Origin: Candidatus Hydrogenedentota bacterium
GTDB lineage: Bacteria; Hydrogenedentota; Hydrogenedentia; Hydrogenedentales; GCA-2746185
Length of the DNA stretch: 7,008 bases
Assembly (NCBI GenBank): GCA_030123645.1
Contig: JASJYE010000125.1
Span: 1-7,008, forward strand
Direction of reading: 5' to 3'
Made by a program: the position numbers and the translations under genes. Under the pieces are notes generated by a model that worked only from the letters and a program-made list of their open reading frames with translations, made no database searches and had not been told where the DNA came from. Positions 1-5,154 of this stretch are shown in pieces (position 1 is the stretch's first letter; every line of letters starts with the position of its first letter).

Positions 1-67
1 CCACGAGCTTAACGGCGGTCTTGTTCTCAGGACATACGAGGATATCGAGTAACTCTTGATCTACCAT
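1..67 (-). CDS. Trm112-family small zinc-binding protein, N-terminal fragment
   Basis: Reading the minus strand from the ATG at 67 gives 22 codons, MVDQELLDILVCPENKTAVK followed by LV, before the window ends. The short helical lead-in (ELLDIL) followed by a CPxxK turn is the start of the Trm112/YcaR (UPF0434) family, about 55-70 residue zinc-ribbon proteins. Eukaryotic and archaeal Trm112 activates tRNA, rRNA and release-factor methyltransferases; many bacterial members have no proven role. Only the first knuckle cysteine (Cys12) is visible; the second zinc-binding part lies outside. A strong GGAGG site sits 5 nt upstream of the ATG, which fixes the start. It is the third gene of the leftward rsmA-ankyrin-Trm112 series but is separated from the ankyrin gene by 320 nt, so it probably has its own promoter. 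The family call rests on 22 residues. Confidence 0.72.
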   Translation of the reverse strand, partial: MVDQELLDILVCPENKTAVKLV

Positions 68-72
68 TGAGT

Positions 73-77
73 CCTCC
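73..77 (-). promoter_or_regulatory. Ribosome binding site of the Trm112-like gene
   Basis: On the minus strand GGAGG lies 5 nt before the ATG at 67. It supports translation of this edge-truncated gene, which would be easy to miss. Confidence 0.7.
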
Positions 78-117
78 GTCGCTTTGTCTTTTTTCCACTG
101 TTCGCTAGCCCCGCCCT

Positions 118-146
118 ATCTTAGCGGAAATGCCGCGCTACACCAA
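118..146 (-). promoter_or_regulatory. Candidate promoter for the Trm112-like gene
   Basis: Minus-strand TTGGTG (146-141), a 17-nt spacer and TAAGAT (123-118) resemble a sigma70-type promoter. A start near 111 would give a leader of about 44 nt that includes the GGAGG site. The -35 box matches only TTG and the -10 matches 4 of 6 positions. A competing candidate is the perfect TATAAT on the minus strand at 169-164, inside the end of the repeat element; its -35 region is poor. Confidence 0.35.
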
Positions 147-163
147 GTCCAGAGCATTCTAAG

Positions 164-169
164 ATTATA
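164..169 (-). promoter_or_regulatory. Consensus -10 box inside the element's left end
   Basis: A perfect TATAAT lies on the minus strand within the left terminal repeat and faces outward, toward the Trm112-like gene. The sequence 16-18 nt upstream has no good -35 hexamer (CGCAGT at 17 nt), and there is no extended -10 TG. The right terminal repeat carries the related TCTAAT (361-366) facing outward on the plus strand, so the box may be part of the repeat rather than a working promoter. Confidence 0.25.
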
Positions 170-204
170 CTGATGCATTTGCTGTTACTGCGCGTCGTCC
201 GAAA

Positions 205-309
205 ACGGGTGCCACCGCCAAACTCGTTTGGGGGTGTCTTCGAAGCCGCCACCGCACACCCGCAAGCTGCGCTTGACGCCGGAACGTCCGGTCTCGTATT
301 GGCACCCGT
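205..309. repeat. Nested inverted-repeat core able to form a multi-branched fold
   Basis: A perfect 10-bp outer stem, ACGGGTGCCA (205-214) with TGGCACCCGT (300-309), encloses four consecutive self-complementary units. They are CCAAA-CTCG-TTTGG (218-231), GGGTGT paired with ACACCC across 18 nt (232-261), CAAGC-TGC-GCTTG (263-275) and CCGGA-ACG-TCCGG (279-291). All listed stems are perfectly paired. The result is a closed junction with four arms, usable in DNA as a cruciform-like structure or in RNA of either strand. It does not match a tRNA (the outer stem is too long and the arm sizes are wrong). It sits in the middle of the MITE-like element. Confidence 0.5.
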
Positions 310-387
310 GACTTCCTCTTCCTTAACGACTTCATTCTCACGACGGACAGAACGTATCCATCTAATCTTAAAATGCTCCAGTGAGGC

Positions 388-1752
388 TTAGGCGGCTGGC
401 TGGGCGCGTTTGGCGGTTGCGCCGTGCTTTCTGAGCAGGTCGACGACCGCGCCGTGCTTGCCTTCGAGTGCGACGGCTAATGGGCCGGGGTAATTGTATG
501 CGCGTTTTACGTTTACGTCGGCCCCGGCGTTGATGAGCGCGCGGACGAGGGTCGCGTGCCCGTTGCCTGCGGCGGCGCACAGGGGCGTGGCGCCCGAGTT
601 AGAACTGGCGTCCGGATCCGCGCCGGCAGCGAGGAGGCGCTCGAGGACTTGGACGTTCCCGCTCTGTGCGGCGAAATGGAGCGGGGTATAGCCCTGCTTC
701 GTCCGCTGTTGGCAGTCGAGTCCATGCCCCTCAGCGACCTTTATGAGCTCCAGGTCGCCCGCCCATGCGGCGATGTGCATGAGGTTTGAGCCATTTCCGT
801 TGGTTGCGTGGACACTTGCGCCGCTGCGGATTAGAGAGTTGACAAGCGCAAGGTCTCTGTTGGCGGCGGCCATGAAGAGCGGGGTTTCGCCGCGGTCGTT
901 CACCGCCTCCAGATTGGCGCCGTTCTGCAAAAGCAGGTGGGCAGCGGCTTCGTGGCCGGCGACTACAGCGAAGTGCAGCGGAGTGCAGCCCCGCTTGTCG
1001 CGCGCGTCAATATCGGCGCCGATCGCGATGGCACGGGCGAGGGCGTCTACCCGGCCCTTTCGCGCGAGTTCGTGAATCGGGACAATCAGGCGGAGAAAGT
1101 ACCGGGCGAAGGCGGCGATACCTATCAGCGTCCCGCCGAGCACGATAGTCGCCCCGCTGGCGATCAGACCGTATTGCAGTTCGGCGACCACGGAAAGGTT
1201 GACGGCGTCGAAAACGCCGATGACGGCGTCGCGGCCGAATCCGCTTAGGAACGAGACGCCGAGCGCTACGCCCGCTGCGACGATGGACCAACCGCCCAGG
1301 GCGATCGCCTTCGCTGTCATTGGGCTCGCGGGCGCGGTCCGCCGCGCGTCAAATCCGGGAAGCCCCTCCCGCACCGATTTTTCCGGGCGGCTGGATTCGC
1401 TGAAGCGCGCAGGAGCGGACCTTTGAATCTCCGGGGCAGGAGCGACTCCTGGCGGAGGCCTGCCCGTCCGCCCGGCGGCCTGCCTGCGTCGCGATCTCGG
1501 CGTTTCGGAGGTGGGGAAGGCGTCGCGCCGAGCGATGTGCGGCGATTGCGCGAGAGCCGCCGTATTCCGGGCAGTGCCTTTCGAGCGTTTTGTCAGGCGC
1601 GCGTAACGCTGGTTCAATTCGTAATAGCGCGCTTTGAGTTCTTGCCGGCGTTTGGTGTGATCCGGGTTCTCGCGGTCGAGATGGTTGTATTCCTTGTGAA
1701 TGGCGTGGTACTCGGCGAGCACCGCCTTCGCCGCGTCATCAGGCCGCCCCAT
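388..1752 (-). CDS. Membrane-anchored ankyrin-repeat protein
   Basis: A 454-residue protein of unknown specific role. Residues 1-60 are charged and helical; 60-145 are Arg/Pro-rich and probably disordered. Two hydrophobic segments follow, about 149-171 and 194-224. The C-terminal half (about 224-450) is a stack of seven 33-residue ankyrin repeats, several with the TPLHFAA signature (257-262, 356-361) and the GAD/GAN turn (245-247, 278-280, 377-379, 410-412); the first and last repeats are degenerate, as usual for caps. Ankyrin repeats bind protein partners. The positive charge before the first and after the second hydrophobic segment suggests a hairpin anchor with both ends in the cytoplasm (inference). 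The start at 1752 is set by an extended Shine-Dalgarno. It lies 122 nt downstream of rsmA, with a probable terminator and its own promoter in the gap. No partner is evident from the context. Confidence 0.85.
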   Translation of the reverse strand: MGRPDDAAKAVLAEYHAIHKEYNHLDRENPDHTKRRQELKARYYELNQRYARLTKRSKGTARNTAALAQSPHIARRDAFPTSETPRSRRRQAAGRTGRPPPGVAPAPEIQRSAPARFSESSRPEKSVREGLPGFDARRTAPASPMTAKAIALGGWSIVAAGVALGVSFLSGFGRDAVIGVFDAVNLSVVAELQYGLIASGATIVLGGTLIGIAAFARYFLRLIVPIHELARKGRVDALARAIAIGADIDARDKRGCTPLHFAVVAGHEAAAHLLLQNGANLEAVNDRGETPLFMAAANRDLALVNSLIRSGASVHATNGNGSNLMHIAAWAGDLELIKVAEGHGLDCQQRTKQGYTPLHFAAQSGNVQVLERLLAAGADPDASSNSGATPLCAAAGNGHATLVRALINAGADVNVKRAYNYPGPLAVALEGKHGAVVDLLRKHGATAKRAQPAA

Positions 1753-1756
1753 ACTC

Positions 1757-1766
1757 GATCACCCCC
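1757..1766 (-). promoter_or_regulatory. Extended ribosome binding site of the ankyrin gene
   Basis: The minus-strand sequence GGGGGTGATC matches the anti-Shine-Dalgarno complement GGAGGTGATC at 9 of 10 positions. Its core GGGGG lies 9 nt before the ATG at 1752. This is an unusually long match and decides the start codon. Confidence 0.65.
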
Positions 1767-1795
1767 AACTTACTTGCCTCAGCGCCCCGTTCAAA

Positions 1796-1824
1796 ATGAT
1801 AAGGAAACAGCCGAAAAAACGCAA
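1796..1824 (-). promoter_or_regulatory. Candidate promoter for the ankyrin gene
   Basis: Minus-strand TTGCGT (1824-1819), a 17-nt spacer and TATCAT (1801-1796) form a plausible sigma70-type promoter. The -10 matches 5 of 6 positions; the -35 has only TTG. A start near 1789 would give a leader of about 37 nt containing the extended ribosome binding site. It overlaps the T-run of the upstream terminator. Confidence 0.4.
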
Positions 1825-1838
1825 GCCGCTGAGGCGGC
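1814..1838 (-). terminator. Probable intrinsic terminator after rsmA
   Basis: On the minus strand GCCGC-CTCA-GCGGC (1838-1825) is followed by TTGCG and then six T (1819-1814). The stem is short (5 bp, all strong pairs) with a 4-nt loop, and the T-run starts 5 nt after the stem, which is later than ideal. A further stem-loop, CCGGC with GCCGG plus an outer AATCCT/AGGATT, lies directly behind the rsmA stop at about 1841-1876 and may help. Confidence 0.45.
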
Positions 1839-1874
1839 CCAATCCTCCGGCGCGACTGAGGAGGCCGGGCAGGA

Positions 1875-2723
1875 TTAGCCCGGCGGCTGGAGCTGCCCGG
1901 CGATGGCGGCGAAGTCGTCGAGGGTGAGGGTTTGCGGGCGGCGTGAGGGGTCGATGCCGATGGCTTGGAAGGCGGCGGCCATTTTTTCCTGGGGGATGCC
2001 GAGGGTCGTGTTCTTGATGAGGGAGTTGCGCAGGGTCTTGCGGCGTTTGGAGAAGGCGGCGCCGATAAGGCCCAGCAGGAAACGCGTGTCAATGCCGGGG
2101 TAGAGGAGATCTTTGCGGTTGCGTATGCGGACGATGACGCTGTCGACTTTTGGCTGGGGGGTGAAGCAGGTGCGGGGCACTTTGCGGACGATATCGATCT
2201 CGGCGTAGTACTGCGCCGCGAGAGTAAACTTGCCGTAATCGCGCGCGCCGACGGGGGCGACCATGCGCAGGCCGACTTCTTCCTGGACCATGATGAGCAT
2301 CCGCTCGAAGGAAAGGGAAGACTCCCAGAAATGAAAGAGGATGGGAGTGGTGATGTAATAGGGCAGGTTAGAGACCATCTTGAGCGTGCGCGCGCCGGGG
2401 AGGAATTCGTCGACGAGCTTGTCGAGGGCGTGGTTGAGGATGTCGCCGCGGAAGAGGACGACGTTTTCGATGCCGCCGAAGCGGTCCTCGAGGACGGGCA
2501 TGAATGCCCGGTCGATTTCGACTGCGAATACGCGGCGTGCGCTGTGCCTGAGGCGCTCGGTCAGTGCTCCGAGCCCGGCGCCGACCTCGACAACGTCGTC
2601 CTCGGGCGTGAGCGCCGCCGCCTCGACGAGGATGCGGTTGATGTTCTCGTCGAGGAGGAGGTTCTGCCCGAGCCTCTTCTTGAATCGAATGCCGTGTTGT
2701 TGAACGAGGTCTTTCAGTGCCAT
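1875..2723 (-). CDS. rsmA: 16S rRNA (adenine1518-N6/adenine1519-N6)-dimethyltransferase RsmA/KsgA
   Basis: A full-length 282-residue RsmA (KsgA). It transfers four methyl groups from S-adenosylmethionine to two adjacent adenines in the 3'-terminal hairpin of 16S rRNA during late small-subunit assembly, in the cytoplasm. Family marks are all present: the N-terminal KKRLGQNLLLD (15-25), the SAM-binding VEVGAGLGALT (45-55) with acidic Glu69 in AVEID, the catalytic SNLPYYITTP (118-127), FTPQPKVDS (187-195), and the basic AFSKRRKTLRNSL (223-235) typical of the C-terminal domain. The ATG at 2723 has AGGA 8 nt upstream. The gene is divergent from the cyclase gene and heads a leftward group whose last visible member is a Trm112-type protein. 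I see no missing key residue. Confidence 0.97.
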   Translation of the reverse strand: MALKDLVQQHGIRFKKRLGQNLLLDENINRILVEAAALTPEDDVVEVGAGLGALTERLRHSARRVFAVEIDRAFMPVLEDRFGGIENVVLFRGDILNHALDKLVDEFLPGARTLKMVSNLPYYITTPILFHFWESSLSFERMLIMVQEEVGLRMVAPVGARDYGKFTLAAQYYAEIDIVRKVPRTCFTPQPKVDSVIVRIRNRKDLLYPGIDTRFLLGLIGAAFSKRRKTLRNSLIKNTTLGIPQEKMAAAFQAIGIDPSRRPQTLTLDDFAAIAGQLQPPG

Positions 2724-2748
2724 GGTTTAATTCCTAATCCTATTTGGA

Positions 2749-2777
2749 AGGTTAGAGACTCGGCTCTCTTGGTTCAA
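2749..2777 (-). promoter_or_regulatory. Candidate promoter for rsmA
   Basis: Minus-strand TTGAAC (2777-2772), a 17-nt spacer and TAACCT (2754-2749). The -10 keeps the three most conserved positions (T, A and final T). The predicted start near 2742 leaves a leader of about 19 nt with AGGA before the ATG. Confidence 0.35.
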
Positions 2778-2823
2778 GGCAGTCTCCCTTCGCCCATGCA
2801 TACGAGAACACGGAAAGGCGAAA

Positions 2824-2852
2824 TTGAAGGCGCGCGCGTGCGTTGTTATGAT
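2824..2852 (+). promoter_or_regulatory. Candidate promoter for the FHA-GAF-cyclase gene
   Basis: TTGAAG (2824-2829), a 17-nt spacer and TATGAT (2847-2852; 5 of 6 to consensus). The start would fall near 2859, giving a very short leader of about 14 nt. AGGAG at 2860-2864, 8 nt before the ATG at 2873, would then lie at the extreme 5' end of the mRNA. The spacer contains the alternating run GCGCGCGCGTGCG (2830-2842). Confidence 0.5.
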
Positions 2853-2872
2853 GGCATGCAGGAGTGACTTGA

Positions 2873-4507
2873 ATGCCTCATCTTGTGGTTGAACAGCCTG
2901 GGATCCCCCCGATGACGGTGGAGATTACGGCTCCTGTTACGTCTTTCGGCCGTGCGGAGGAGAACACGATTGTACTTCTGGCGGACGAGATTTCGCGATT
3001 CCATGCGAAGATCCGCTTGGAGGGGGGCCAGACGATTCTGGATGACCTGAGGAGCATGAACGGGACGTATGTCAATCGGCAGCGTGTGGTGGAGCGGGTA
3101 CTCGCGGACCAGGACGAGGTGTGGTTTGGGAGCAAATGCCGTGCGGTCTTTCATGACGATCCGGAGGAGGTGAAGGAGCGGCGTAAGGCGGAATCGTCGC
3201 TGTCCGTGGAGGTCGACAAGATTCGCGAGGAGATGGACAAGGTGACGGCGTCGATGACCATGATCGCGCCGTCGGCGCGTGCGACGCAAGTCGCGGACGT
3301 CGAGATGGGCAAAATGCAGCGGGCCTTCCGCCGGCTGAATGCCTTGTATAAGGCGACGCAATTCATCGCGTCTGATTTTGACGTGGAGAAGCGGGTCACG
3401 CAAGTGCTCGACCTCGCGATGGAGGTCACGCTTGCGGACCGGGGCTTCCTGATGATGAAGGAGGAGGGCTCGGATGAGTTGCTGGTGAAGGTGGCGAGAG
3501 AGATGGGCCACGAACTTTCGAGCAGCTCGCCGAGTATGGGCGTTGCGCAGCTCGCGGCGCTGAACGGTGAGCCGCTGCTGATGGCGGATTCGGGCACGGA
3601 CGCGCGTTTCTCGGGCCGTGAGAGCATCATCGCGCAGAAGATCACGAGCGCGATGTGCGTGCCGCTGAAGGTCGAGAATCGGATTCTCGGGGCGATCTAT
3701 GTGGACTCGCAGAAGAGCGGGATGCAGTTCACGGAGGAAGACCTCGAATTGTTTCAGACGCTGGCGAATCAGTCTGCGATGGCGATTGAGAACGTGCATC
3801 TCTACGAGAAGATGCTCGAAGCGGAGAAGAAGCGGGCCAATTTCAGCCGATTTCTGTCGCCGACGGTGGTGGAGCATCTGATGACCGAGGACCAGGAGGT
3901 GAAGCTCGGGGGCGAGAAGCGTCCTGTAACGATAATGTTTTGCGACATCCGGGGCTTCACGCCGCTCTCGGAGAGGATGACGCCGGACCGCCTTGTCGAG
4001 TTTCTGAATGAGCATTTCACGGCCATGACGCAGATCGTATTCCAGTATGGCGGGACGCTGGACAAGTATAACGGCGATCAGGTGATGGCGCTGTTCGGCG
4101 CGCCGTTCACGTCGCAGAACGATGGCGCGCTGGCCGTGCGCTCGGCGCTGACAATGCAGGCGAAGAACAAGGCGCTGAACGAAGGCCGAGTGGAGCGGGG
4201 CTTTCCGCCTTTCGAGGTCGGGATAGGCATCAACACGGGCGAGGTCTTCACGGGGTACATCGGCTCGCCGGACCGGCTGGACTACAGCGTAATCGGCGAC
4301 CATGTGAACGTGGCGGCGCGCCTGTGCGATGTGGCGGGCCCGGGGCAGGTGCTTATCGGCCAGCAGACCTATGACACCATTAAGGACATCGTCGACGTGC
4401 GGTCTGCGGGTACTCCGACGCTCAAGGGGAAGTCCGAGCCGGTCAACGCCTACGAGGTGCTTGGCATTAAGGCTTCAGGGGCCTCCACGGCCCACGAACC
4501 AGCGTAG
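2873..4507 (+). CDS. FHA-GAF-class III adenylate/guanylate cyclase
   Basis: A 544-residue soluble signalling protein that should make cAMP from ATP. The FHA domain (about 4-95) has the full phosphothreonine-binding set: Gly26-Arg27, Ser41-Arg42, His44 and Asn63-Gly64. A charged helical linker (about 97-160) leads to a GAF sensor domain (about 165-310), then a short helix and the class III cyclase domain (about 350-530). Metal-binding aspartates are Asp358 (FCDIRGFTPLSE) and Asp402 (YNGDQVMALFG). Lys398 and Ser472 occupy the purine-selecting positions of class IIIb cyclases, and Asn480 and Arg484 (VNVAARL) are the transition-state pair, so the enzyme looks active, presumably as a homodimer. 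Ser472 in place of the usual Thr still fits ATP; GTP use is less likely. The GAF ligand cannot be told. AGGAG 8 nt upstream supports the start. The 3' end overlaps a convergent gene by 41 bp. Confidence 0.95.
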   Translation: MPHLVVEQPGIPPMTVEITAPVTSFGRAEENTIVLLADEISRFHAKIRLEGGQTILDDLRSMNGTYVNRQRVVERVLADQDEVWFGSKCRAVFHDDPEEVKERRKAESSLSVEVDKIREEMDKVTASMTMIAPSARATQVADVEMGKMQRAFRRLNALYKATQFIASDFDVEKRVTQVLDLAMEVTLADRGFLMMKEEGSDELLVKVAREMGHELSSSSPSMGVAQLAALNGEPLLMADSGTDARFSGRESIIAQKITSAMCVPLKVENRILGAIYVDSQKSGMQFTEEDLELFQTLANQSAMAIENVHLYEKMLEAEKKRANFSRFLSPTVVEHLMTEDQEVKLGGEKRPVTIMFCDIRGFTPLSERMTPDRLVEFLNEHFTAMTQIVFQYGGTLDKYNGDQVMALFGAPFTSQNDGALAVRSALTMQAKNKALNEGRVERGFPPFEVGIGINTGEVFTGYIGSPDRLDYSVIGDHVNVAARLCDVAGPGQVLIGQQTYDTIKDIVDVRSAGTPTLKGKSEPVNAYEVLGIKASGASTAHEPA

Positions 4508-5048
4508 CCCAAATCACGACGGCGCTCAGGGCGAGGGCAGCGGTTACGATCGCGATGTGCATCCCCCACTCCGCCCAAAATCCGAGCGGTGCGGCGTCTC
4601 CTTCTTGGGTAGGCTCGGGCGGCGCCGCCGTTGGCTGGGCCTCGTCTGCGTAAGCGGCTGCTGCGATTTCCCCGGCGCGTTGCGCGAGTTCGTAGTCTTG
4701 CTTGTGCACCCAGATGCGGCCCTCGGACGTTTCAACTTCGACGCCTTCATGGGCCAGCCAACCCTTGCGGATGCGGCTCTTCCGCGTGCTGGACTCTTCG
4801 GGATAGAAACCTTCGTAGTCCGATCGGTGAAGCTTCAAGTAGCGCTGATTGACCGGCAACCACGGCTCGTCGAGAATCGCATCGAAGATCGGCTTGAGGG
4901 TATCTTCTAAATCTTCTAGCTGAACGAGAACATAGAGCCGTCCGCCCTCCTCGCCGCGTTTGACGAAGACATAGTGCTCCAGGCCGGTTGTGTCGGGCTG
5001 TGATTGAGCCAGATGGATTGCGGCGGCGATGAAAAGAATGAGCGGCAT
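4467..5048 (-). CDS. Exported protein with signal peptide and C-terminal membrane anchor, function unknown
   Basis: A 193-residue protein I do not recognise. Residues 1-16 (MPLILFIAAAIHLAQS) look like a short signal peptide with little positive charge. Residues 17-135 form a soluble domain rich in charged and aromatic residues, with a basic stretch at 89-96. Then comes an Ala/Pro/Glu linker (about 136-155) and one transmembrane helix (about 161-184) ending in a basic tail. The predicted topology is type I: domain outside, tail in the cytoplasm. The ATG at 5048 was chosen because a promoter would start transcription at or next to it and because the longer reading (to 5294) would run back through the promoter and into the divergent gene. 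There is no Shine-Dalgarno, consistent with a leaderless mRNA. The stop lies inside the end of the cyclase gene. No catalytic motif is visible. Confidence 0.75.
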   Translation of the reverse strand: MPLILFIAAAIHLAQSQPDTTGLEHYVFVKRGEEGGRLYVLVQLEDLEDTLKPIFDAILDEPWLPVNQRYLKLHRSDYEGFYPEESSTRKSRIRKGWLAHEGVEVETSEGRIWVHKQDYELAQRAGEIAAAAYADEAQPTAAPPEPTQEGDAAPLGFWAEWGMHIAIVTAALALSAVVIWATLVRGPWRPLKP

Positions 5049-5054
5049 GAAAAA

Positions 5055-5083
5055 AGTATAATCGGTGGCGGATGGCTTGACAA
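5055..5083 (-). promoter_or_regulatory. Promoter for the leftward membrane protein gene (leaderless)
   Basis: Minus-strand TTGTCA (5083-5078), a 17-nt spacer and TATACT (5060-5055); each box matches consensus at 5 of 6 positions. The expected transcription start, 6-7 nt beyond the -10, is 5048-5049, exactly the ATG. The -35 box shares five base pairs with the -35 of the opposite promoter. Confidence 0.6.
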
Positions 5084-5106
5084 GGCGCGGCCCTGTCGCC
5101 CATGTT
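5077..5106 (+). promoter_or_regulatory. Promoter for the zinc-ribbon/lipoprotein operon
   Basis: A perfect -35 TTGACA (5077-5082) is followed by an 18-nt spacer and CATGTT (5101-5106), which keeps only A, T and T of the -10 consensus. A start near 5113 gives a leader of about 42 nt before the ATG at 5155. RNA polymerase cannot occupy this and the leftward promoter at once. Confidence 0.45.
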
Positions 5107-5142
5107 TCACCGGCGTGGGCAGCGCTAACAGTGGCGCGCGAT

Positions 5143-5147
5143 AGGAG
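5143..5147 (+). promoter_or_regulatory. Ribosome binding site deciding the zinc-ribbon gene start
   Basis: AGGAG lies 7 nt before the ATG at 5155. The same frame is open back to an ATG at 5065, but that start has no ribosome binding site and lies within the promoter, so 5155 is preferred. Confidence 0.65.
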
Positions 5148-5154
5148 TAGTGAA

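Larger units (their letters stand above)
152..378. mobile_element. MITE-like element with imperfect terminal inverted repeats
   Basis: The left end, 152-169 (GAGCATTCTAAGATTATA), matches the reverse complement of 361-378 (GAGCATTTTAAGATTAGA) at 16 of 18 positions; with weaker similarity the arms reach 179 and 351. Inside lies a second, perfect 10-bp inverted repeat (205-214 with 300-309) and a run of small hairpins. The element begins 10 nt after the ankyrin stop codon and fills most of the 320-nt gap before the Trm112-like gene. No convincing protein is encoded. Non-coding content, terminal repeats and intergenic placement fit a miniature inverted-repeat transposable element. No clear target duplication is seen: both flanks share only CA next to the ends. 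An alternative is a structured regulatory RNA or mRNA leader. A matching transposase is not present in the window. Confidence 0.45.

Noticed and set aside
205..309. Possible tRNA or integron attC site
   Set aside because: The stem lengths and loops do not fit a tRNA cloverleaf, no CCA end or T-arm motif is present, and the conserved attC end boxes are not seen.
173..391. A 72-codon open frame in the gap after the ankyrin gene
   Set aside because: It runs through the nested inverted repeats and into the ankyrin stop, has no ribosome binding site, and its product has no recognisable pattern.
1423..1878. A 151-codon plus-strand frame opposite the ankyrin N-terminus and the gap
   Set aside because: It is Arg/Pro/Gln-rich low-complexity sequence, mirrors the disordered part of the ankyrin protein and crosses the terminator hairpin.
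1965..2867. A 300-codon open frame on the plus strand opposite rsmA
   Set aside because: The product is rich in Glu, Asp, Val and Gly without a domain and mirrors the conserved rsmA gene. Its start has no matching promoter or ribosome binding site.
2846..4303. A 485-codon open frame on the minus strand opposite the cyclase gene
   Set aside because: The product is extremely rich in Arg, His and Leu with no domain. It is the reverse reading of a verified FHA-GAF-cyclase in GC-rich DNA, and long antisense frames are expected there.
4329..4910. A 193-codon open frame on the plus strand
   Set aside because: It overlaps the end of the cyclase in another frame and lies opposite the leftward membrane protein. 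Its product has no coherent signal peptide or domain, while the opposite strand encodes a signal peptide and a clean membrane helix.
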